This document shows positions 12,453 to 15,492 of a stretch of DNA of 15,492 nt, piece after piece. The position numbers and the translations under genes were made by a program. The notes under the pieces were generated by a model, which saw nothing but the letters and a program-made list of their open reading frames with translations, ran no database searches and was not told the DNA's origin. The stretch lies in NCBI GenBank assembly GCA_009923895.1, contig RFSP01000015.1, positions 1 through 15,492 on the forward strand, given 5' to 3'. This stretch comes from Betaproteobacteria bacterium. Lineage in GTDB: Bacteria > Pseudomonadota > Gammaproteobacteria > Burkholderiales > Burkholderiaceae_C. Position 1 is the stretch's first letter. Each line of letters opens with the position of its first letter.

Positions 12453-12479
12453 GCCTGACATACAGCAAGGATTTCAGAT

Positions 12480-12884
12480 ATGGCCAAGGCACCCGTCAAT
12501 ACCGCCGCGCGTCGCGTGAGCAAGAAGGTTCGCAAGAATGTTGCGGACGGCATTGCACACGTTCACGCCTCGTTCAACAACACCATCATCACCATCACCG
12601 ACCGTCAGGGCGGCGCCCTGGCATGGGCTTCCAGCGGTGGGCAAGGTTTCAAAGGCTCTCGCAAGTCCACGCCATTTGCCGCCCAGGTGGCTGCCGAAAT
12701 GGCCGGACGTGCAGCGCAAGAGCAAGGCATCAAGAACCTCGACGTGCGTATCAAGGGTCCTGGCCCGGGTCGCGAGTCGTCGGTGCGTGCCTTGGCGTCG
12801 TTGGGGATTCGGATCAACTCCATCTCCGACGTGACGCCGGTGCCGCACAACGGATGCCGTCCGCAAAAACGTCGTCGTATTTGA
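12480..12884 (+). CDS. rpsK: 30S ribosomal protein S11
   Basis: S11 is part of the 30S platform near the E site and the mRNA exit. The 134-residue product contains ADGIAHVHASFNNTIITITDRQGGALAWASSGGQGFKGSRKSTPFAAQVAAE (residues 22-73) and ends SDVTPVPHNGCRPQKRRRI. The Asn-Gly in PHNGC matches the site that forms isoaspartate in E. coli S11. The N-terminus is about five residues longer than in E. coli. AAGGA (12467-12471) lies eight bases before the ATG. A 234-base gap follows before rpsD. Confidence 0.98.
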   Translation: MAKAPVNTAARRVSKKVRKNVADGIAHVHASFNNTIITITDRQGGALAWASSGGQGFKGSRKSTPFAAQVAAEMAGRAAQEQGIKNLDVRIKGPGPGRESSVRALASLGIRINSISDVTPVPHNGCRPQKRRRI

Positions 12885-12900
12885 GTCTGGAGCCTGGCGC

Positions 12901-12927
12901 GACGGGCCTGGAGGCAGGCCGGCCGTC
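12901..12927 (+). other. GC-rich hairpin after rpsK
   Basis: GACGG (12901-12905) and GCCTG (12906-12910) pair with CAGGC (12915-12919) and CCGTC (12923-12927) around a GAGG loop, ten pairs with a three-base CGG bulge. It begins 16 bases after the rpsK stop and is not followed by a T-run, so it is not a standard terminator. It could stabilise the 3' end of the rpsM-rpsK message or act as a pause site. Confidence 0.6.
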
Positions 12928-12934
12928 GTCGGTG

Positions 12935-12943
12935 TAAAATACT
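12935..12943 (+). promoter_or_regulatory. Possible weak promoter -10 element ahead of rpsD
   Basis: TAAAAT (12935-12940), overlapping AATACT (12938-12943), stands out as AT-rich in a GC-rich gap. No good -35 is found 16-18 bases upstream, where a GC-rich hairpin lies. It is reported as a candidate only. Confidence 0.3.
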
Positions 12944-13013
12944 CAGTTCCCCGCCGTTGGTAGATCTCCTGAGGTTTCAGGGCACCTGTTGACGGCATTT
13001 TTTGAAGACCACC

Positions 13014-13076
13014 GTCTGTCATGACCCTTCGGGCGACCGACAGACTCGCGCGGGCCCCTGCTGAGGCCATCAGCAG
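13014..13076 (+). promoter_or_regulatory. Two-hairpin leader upstream of rpsD
   Basis: GTCTGTC (13014-13020) pairs perfectly with GACAGAC (13039-13045), enclosing a CCC-TTC-GGG mini-stem (13025-13033). A second perfect stem joins CTGCTGA (13058-13064) and TCAGCAG (13070-13076) around GGCCA. Both lie 40-105 bases before the rpsD GTG. S4 regulates its own operon in E. coli and B. subtilis by binding mRNA, so an S4 site here is a reasonable hypothesis; no direct similarity to a known S4 site is claimed. Confidence 0.5.
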
Positions 13077-13118
13077 CAAGGCTGCCGCGTCAGAAGATTC
13101 CATACAAAGGATTGAATC

Positions 13119-13742
13119 GTGGCACGTTACCTAGGCCCCAAGGCCAAACTGTCTCGCCGAGAAGGCACAGACCTTTTTCTCAAGAGCGCTCGGCGCCCCA
13201 TTGCTGACAAGGCCAAGTTTGAAAGCAAGCCGGGTCAGCACGGACGCACCAGTGGCTCGCGCACCTCGGACTTCGGTCTGCAGCTGCGTGAGAAGCAAAA
13301 AGTCAAGCGCATGTATGGCGTGTTGGAACGCCAGTTCCGCCGCTACTTTGCCGAAGCGGAGCGCCGCAAGGGCAACACCGGTGTGAATTTGCTGGCTCTG
13401 CTGGAGTCCCGTTTGGACAACGTGGTCTACCGCATGGGCTTTGGATCGACCCGCGCAGAGGCGCGTCAGTTGGTCTCTCACAAGGCCATCACGGTCAATG
13501 GCCAAGTGGTCAACATCCCCTCTTATTCGGTCAAGGCCGGCGACACGCTGGCCTTGCGCGAAAAGTCCAAGAATCAATTGCGCGTTCAAGACGCTCTCAA
13601 GCTGGCTCAGTCTGTGGGCATGCCTGCTTGGGTGGAAGTGGACGGCAGCAAGATGCAAGGCGTGTTCAAGAAAGTCCCCGATCGCGATGAATTTGGGGCT
13701 GACATCAAAGAAGCGCTCATCGTCGAGTTGTATTCACGTTAA
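13119..13742 (+). CDS. rpsD: 30S ribosomal protein S4
   Basis: S4 nucleates 30S assembly, helps control decoding accuracy and is a translational autorepressor in several bacteria. The 207-residue product starts MARYLGPKAKLSRREGTDLFL and has the S4 RNA-binding domain around residues 97-160 (ESRLDNVVYRMGFGSTRAEARQLVSHKAITVNGQVVNIPSYSVKAGD). No zinc-binding cysteine cluster is present, as in E. coli. The start is GTG at 13119; AAAGG (13106-13110) lies eight bases upstream and the alignment begins here. A long structured leader precedes it, and a structured 142-base gap follows before rpoA. Confidence 0.98.
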   Translation: MARYLGPKAKLSRREGTDLFLKSARRPIADKAKFESKPGQHGRTSGSRTSDFGLQLREKQKVKRMYGVLERQFRRYFAEAERRKGNTGVNLLALLESRLDNVVYRMGFGSTRAEARQLVSHKAITVNGQVVNIPSYSVKAGDTLALREKSKNQLRVQDALKLAQSVGMPAWVEVDGSKMQGVFKKVPDRDEFGADIKEALIVELYSR

Positions 13743-13751
13743 TTCCAGTTT

Positions 13752-13778
13752 CGACTCCCGGGTTTGACCGGGGAGTCG
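13752..13778 (+). other. Hairpin just after rpsD
   Basis: CGACTCCC (13752-13759) pairs perfectly with GGGAGTCG (13771-13778). The interior GGT/ACC (13761-13763 with 13767-13769) extends the stem past one G-G mismatch. It starts ten bases after the rpsD stop. No T-run follows, so termination is unlikely; 3'-end protection, pausing or regulation of rpoA are possible. Confidence 0.65.
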
Positions 13779-13814
13779 CAGTCGGCTTCGCGTGCCGGGT
13801 ACGAAGCCAGACTG
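13779..13814 (+). promoter_or_regulatory. Strong 12-bp hairpin in the rpoA leader
   Basis: CAGTCGGCTTCG (13779-13790) pairs with CGAAGCC (13802-13808) and GACTG (13810-13814), giving 12 pairs with one bulged A (13809) and an 11-base loop. It is directly adjacent to the preceding hairpin, so the two could stack. No T-run follows. It lies 70 bases before the rpoA start. Confidence 0.65.
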
Positions 13815-13884
13815 ATCCCACCGGCGCGGTTCATCAGCCTTATCGGTGTAACGAGCCGAGGGTATTGAGAGGAACGAAGACTCC

Positions 13885-14880
13885 ATGCAAACCAATCTGC
13901 TGAAACCCACCAAGGCCATTCAAGTCGAGTCCCTGGGCGGCCACCGTGCCAAGGCCACCTTGGAGCCATTTGAGCGTGGCTACGGCCACACGCTGGGCAA
14001 CGCCCTGCGTCGCGTGCTCTTGTCGTCTATGGTGGGCTATGCCCCCACAGAAGTCACGATCGCAGGCGTGCTGCACGAGTACTCCACCATCGATGGAGTG
14101 CAAGAAGACGTGGTGCACATCATGCTCAACCTCAAGGGCGTGGTGTTCAAATTGCACAACCGTGATGAAGTGACCTTGGTCCTGCGCAAAGAAGGCGAAG
14201 GCCCCGTGACGGCTGCGGACATCCAGACGCCTCACGACGTGGAAATCATCAATCCTGAGCATGTCATTGCGCACCTGTCGCAAGGCGGCAAGCTCGACAT
14301 GCAAATCAAGGTCGAAAAGGGTCGGGGCTATGTGCCCGGCAATTTGCGCCGCTTTGGTGATGAGCCTGCCAAGTCGATCGGCCGCATTGTTCTCGATGCC
14401 TCGTTCTCTCCGGTCAAGCGCGTGAGCTATTCGGTGGAGAACGCCCGTGTCGAGCAGCGCACAGACCTCGACAAACTGGTCATGGAAATTGAGACCAATG
14501 GCTCGCTGTCTCCTGAGGAGGCCATTCGTGCATCGGCCAAGATCCTGGTCGAGCAGCTGATTGTCTTTACGCAACTCGAGCACGAGGGCCTGTCCGAGCT
14601 GGGCACGGGTCTGCGTGAGCCCGAGGGTCCGGAGCCCGCACCGATCCTCATGCGTCCGGTCGACGAGCTGGAGCTCACCGTGCGTTCGGCCAACTGCCTG
14701 AAGGCCGAGAACATCTACTACATTGGCGACCTGGTGCAACGAAGCGAGACCGAGTTGCTCAAGACGCCAAACCTGGGCCGCAAGTCACTCAACGAGATCA
14801 AAGAAGTTCTGGCTTCTCGTGGTTTGACCCTGGGTACCCGCTTGGAAGGCTGGCCGCCCAAGAGTCTGGACCGCCGCTGA
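13885..14880 (+). CDS. rpoA: DNA-directed RNA polymerase alpha subunit
   Basis: RpoA dimerises to start core RNA polymerase assembly, and its C-terminal domain contacts UP elements and activators. The 331-residue product has the N-terminal domain (EPFERGYGHTLGNALRRVLLSS at residues 27-48, the dimer region), a linker near 236-252 (SELGTGLREPEGPEPAP) and the C-terminal domain. The latter carries LRPVDELELTVRSANCLKAENIYYIGDLVQRSETELLKTPNLGRKSLNEIKEVL in its M-R-P form, with Arg267 matching E. coli Arg265. Length is typical (E. coli 329). GAGAGGA (13867-13873) is 11 bases before the ATG. The gap to rpsD is unusually long and structured for this operon. Confidence 0.99.
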   Translation: MQTNLLKPTKAIQVESLGGHRAKATLEPFERGYGHTLGNALRRVLLSSMVGYAPTEVTIAGVLHEYSTIDGVQEDVVHIMLNLKGVVFKLHNRDEVTLVLRKEGEGPVTAADIQTPHDVEIINPEHVIAHLSQGGKLDMQIKVEKGRGYVPGNLRRFGDEPAKSIGRIVLDASFSPVKRVSYSVENARVEQRTDLDKLVMEIETNGSLSPEEAIRASAKILVEQLIVFTQLEHEGLSELGTGLREPEGPEPAPILMRPVDELELTVRSANCLKAENIYYIGDLVQRSETELLKTPNLGRKSLNEIKEVLASRGLTLGTRLEGWPPKSLDRR

Positions 14881-14917
14881 TCGCTCAATCGCCTCGCGGC
14901 CTTTATTTCTCGCGCCT

Positions 14918-14941
14918 CCCGGGTACCTGATACGGCCCGGG
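14918..14941 (+). other. Inverted CCCGGG repeat between rpoA and rplQ
   Basis: Two self-complementary CCCGGG blocks (14918-14923 and 14936-14941) can pair with each other over a 12-base loop, or each be a palindrome on its own. It lies in the 96-base rpoA-rplQ gap. No T-run follows, and function is unknown. Confidence 0.45.
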
Positions 14942-14976
14942 CCATAACAGTCAAAACCTTTTTAAAGGACATCAAA

Positions 14977-15375
14977 ATGCGCCACCGCAACGGACTTCGT
15001 AAGCTCAATCGCACCAGCGAACATCGTGCCGCGATGCTTCGCAATATGTGCAACTCTTTGCTTCAACACGAAGCCATCAAGACCACCTTGCCCAAGGCCA
15101 AAGAACTGCGCCGCGTGGTCGAGCCCCTGATCACCCTGGCCAAGGAGCCGACGCTGGCCAACCGCCGCCTGGCGTTCGACCGCACGCGTGACCGCGCCAT
15201 CGTGACCAAGTTGTTCAATGAATTGGGTCCGCGCTACCAAACCCGTCCGGGCGGTTACACCCGCATTCTCAAAATGGGTTTTCGCGTGGGAGACAACGCG
15301 CCCATGGCCTACGTGGAGTTGGTGGATCGACCCGAGCCCGCCGCTGAAGCTGCGGCTGAGGCTGTCGCCGAGTGA
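14977..15375 (+). CDS. rplQ: 50S ribosomal protein L17
   Basis: L17 is a 23S rRNA-binding protein near the exit tunnel on the solvent side. The 132-residue product starts MRHRNGLRKLNRTSEHRAAMLRNMCNSLLQHEAIKTTLPKAKELRRVVEPLITLAK and includes GPRYQTRPGGYTRILKMGFRVGDNAPMAYVELVDR. It ends with a short Glu/Ala-rich tail. Length is normal (E. coli 127). AAAGGA (14964-14969), seven bases before the ATG, lies within a small CCTTTTTAAAGG palindrome. It is the last gene of the cluster and is followed by an intrinsic terminator 18 bases after the stop. Confidence 0.98.
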   Translation: MRHRNGLRKLNRTSEHRAAMLRNMCNSLLQHEAIKTTLPKAKELRRVVEPLITLAKEPTLANRRLAFDRTRDRAIVTKLFNELGPRYQTRPGGYTRILKMGFRVGDNAPMAYVELVDRPEPAAEAAAEAVAE

Positions 15376-15393
15376 GTCTCTTGATCTCCTGAG

Positions 15394-15421
15394 AAAAGCG
15401 CACTCTCGAGTGCGCTTTTTT
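15394..15421 (+). terminator. Rho-independent terminator of the ribosomal cluster
   Basis: GCGCACT (15398-15404) and AGTGCGC (15409-15415) form a perfect seven-pair stem around a CTCG loop. Six T residues follow at once (15416-15421), and AAAA precedes the stem, so it may extend into A-T pairs. This is the only textbook intrinsic terminator I see in the window. Confidence 0.95.
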
Positions 15422-15446
15422 ATGGGTGGATGGCATGAGTGCTTCG

Positions 15447-15455
15447 TGCTAGAAT
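15447..15455 (+). promoter_or_regulatory. Putative extended -10 promoter for the tRNA gene
   Basis: TGCTAGAAT holds TAGAAT (15450-15455) with TG at 15447-15448, an extended -10. Transcription would start near 15462, six bases before the tRNA. No good -35 is seen at the right distance, where the sequence is GTGGAT-like. Confidence 0.55.
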
Positions 15456-15467
15456 CTCAGGCTCTGG

Positions 15468-15492
15468 CGCGGGGTGGAGCAGTCTGGTAGCT
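15468..15492 (+). tRNA. tRNA 5' part, probably initiator tRNA-fMet (truncated by window end)
   Basis: The 25 bases CGCGGGG-TG-GAGC, then AGTCTGGTA and GCT, match positions 1-24 of bacterial initiator tRNA: acceptor strand C1 to G7, U8, D-stem GAGC, and D-loop with G18-G19. A11 (15478) opposite U24 (15492) is the purine-pyrimidine pair that marks initiators; elongators usually have a pyrimidine at 11. The anticodon and the expected C1-A72 mismatch lie beyond the window, so identity is inferred. Confidence 0.85.

Noticed and set aside
13752..13814. Intrinsic terminators between rpsD and rpoA.
   Set aside because: Both stems are followed by mixed GC-rich sequence without a T-run.
15218..15490. 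ORF running from rplQ into the tRNA region.
   Set aside because: It is out of frame with rplQ, crosses the terminator and tRNA, and resembles no protein family.
1..15492. CRISPR arrays, insertion sequences, phage genes, toxin-antitoxin or defence genes.
   Set aside because: No repeat-spacer pattern, transposase, integrase or such genes were seen; coding space is filled with conserved translation genes in standard order.

Overview
The window is a stretch of core bacterial chromosome: the merged str–S10–spc–alpha ribosomal-protein supercluster, with every gene on the + strand. It runs from the last codons of the EF-Tu gene to the first bases of a tRNA gene. The organism is almost certainly a betaproteobacterium of the order Burkholderiales, most like the Comamonadaceae. 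The reasons are the protein sequences (for example S10, L3, IF-1, L36), a long Ala/Pro/Arg-rich tail on S3, the order secY-infA-rpmJ-rpsM with no adk, a zinc-free 101-residue S14, and a GC-rich composition. The genus cannot be fixed from this window.

Layout. Positions 3-101 hold the end of tuf, closely followed by rpsJ (104-415). A 200-base gap (416-615) holds a perfect 10-bp inverted repeat, a good promoter and a structured leader. The S10 block then continues as rplC, rplD, rplW, rplB, rpsS, rplV, rpsC, rplP, rpmC and rpsQ (616-5447), mostly with 1-4-base overlaps or gaps under 16 bases. A peroxiredoxin gene of the PRX5/AhpE-like type sits next (5493-6002). After a 228-base gap with a strong consensus promoter and folded leader comes the spc block: rplN, rplX, rplE, rpsN, rpsH, rplF, rplR, rpsE, rpmD, rplO, secY, infA, rpmJ (6231-12062). 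The alpha block follows: rpsM, rpsK, rpsD, rpoA, rplQ (12087-15375), with hairpin-rich leaders before rpsD and rpoA. A clear intrinsic terminator (15394-15421) closes the cluster. Behind it a separate promoter drives a tRNA gene, probably initiator tRNA-fMet, cut by the window end.

How the genes work together. The products are elongation and initiation factors, small- and large-subunit ribosomal proteins, the SecY translocon channel to which ribosomes dock, and the RNA polymerase alpha subunit. This is the usual co-expressed growth-rate module. No intrinsic terminator is visible before 15394, so read-through across the whole cluster is plausible, with internal promoters adding transcription at rplC and rplN and possibly rpsD.

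I see no novel defence, mobile or metabolic system. The interesting material is regulatory. The rplC and rplN promoters share an identical 14-base segment at the same distance from the -10 box. Inverted repeats and hairpins are concentrated in the four larger intergenic gaps. The peroxiredoxin gene is lodged exactly at the S10/spc junction. No gene-free stretch exceeds 300 bases.
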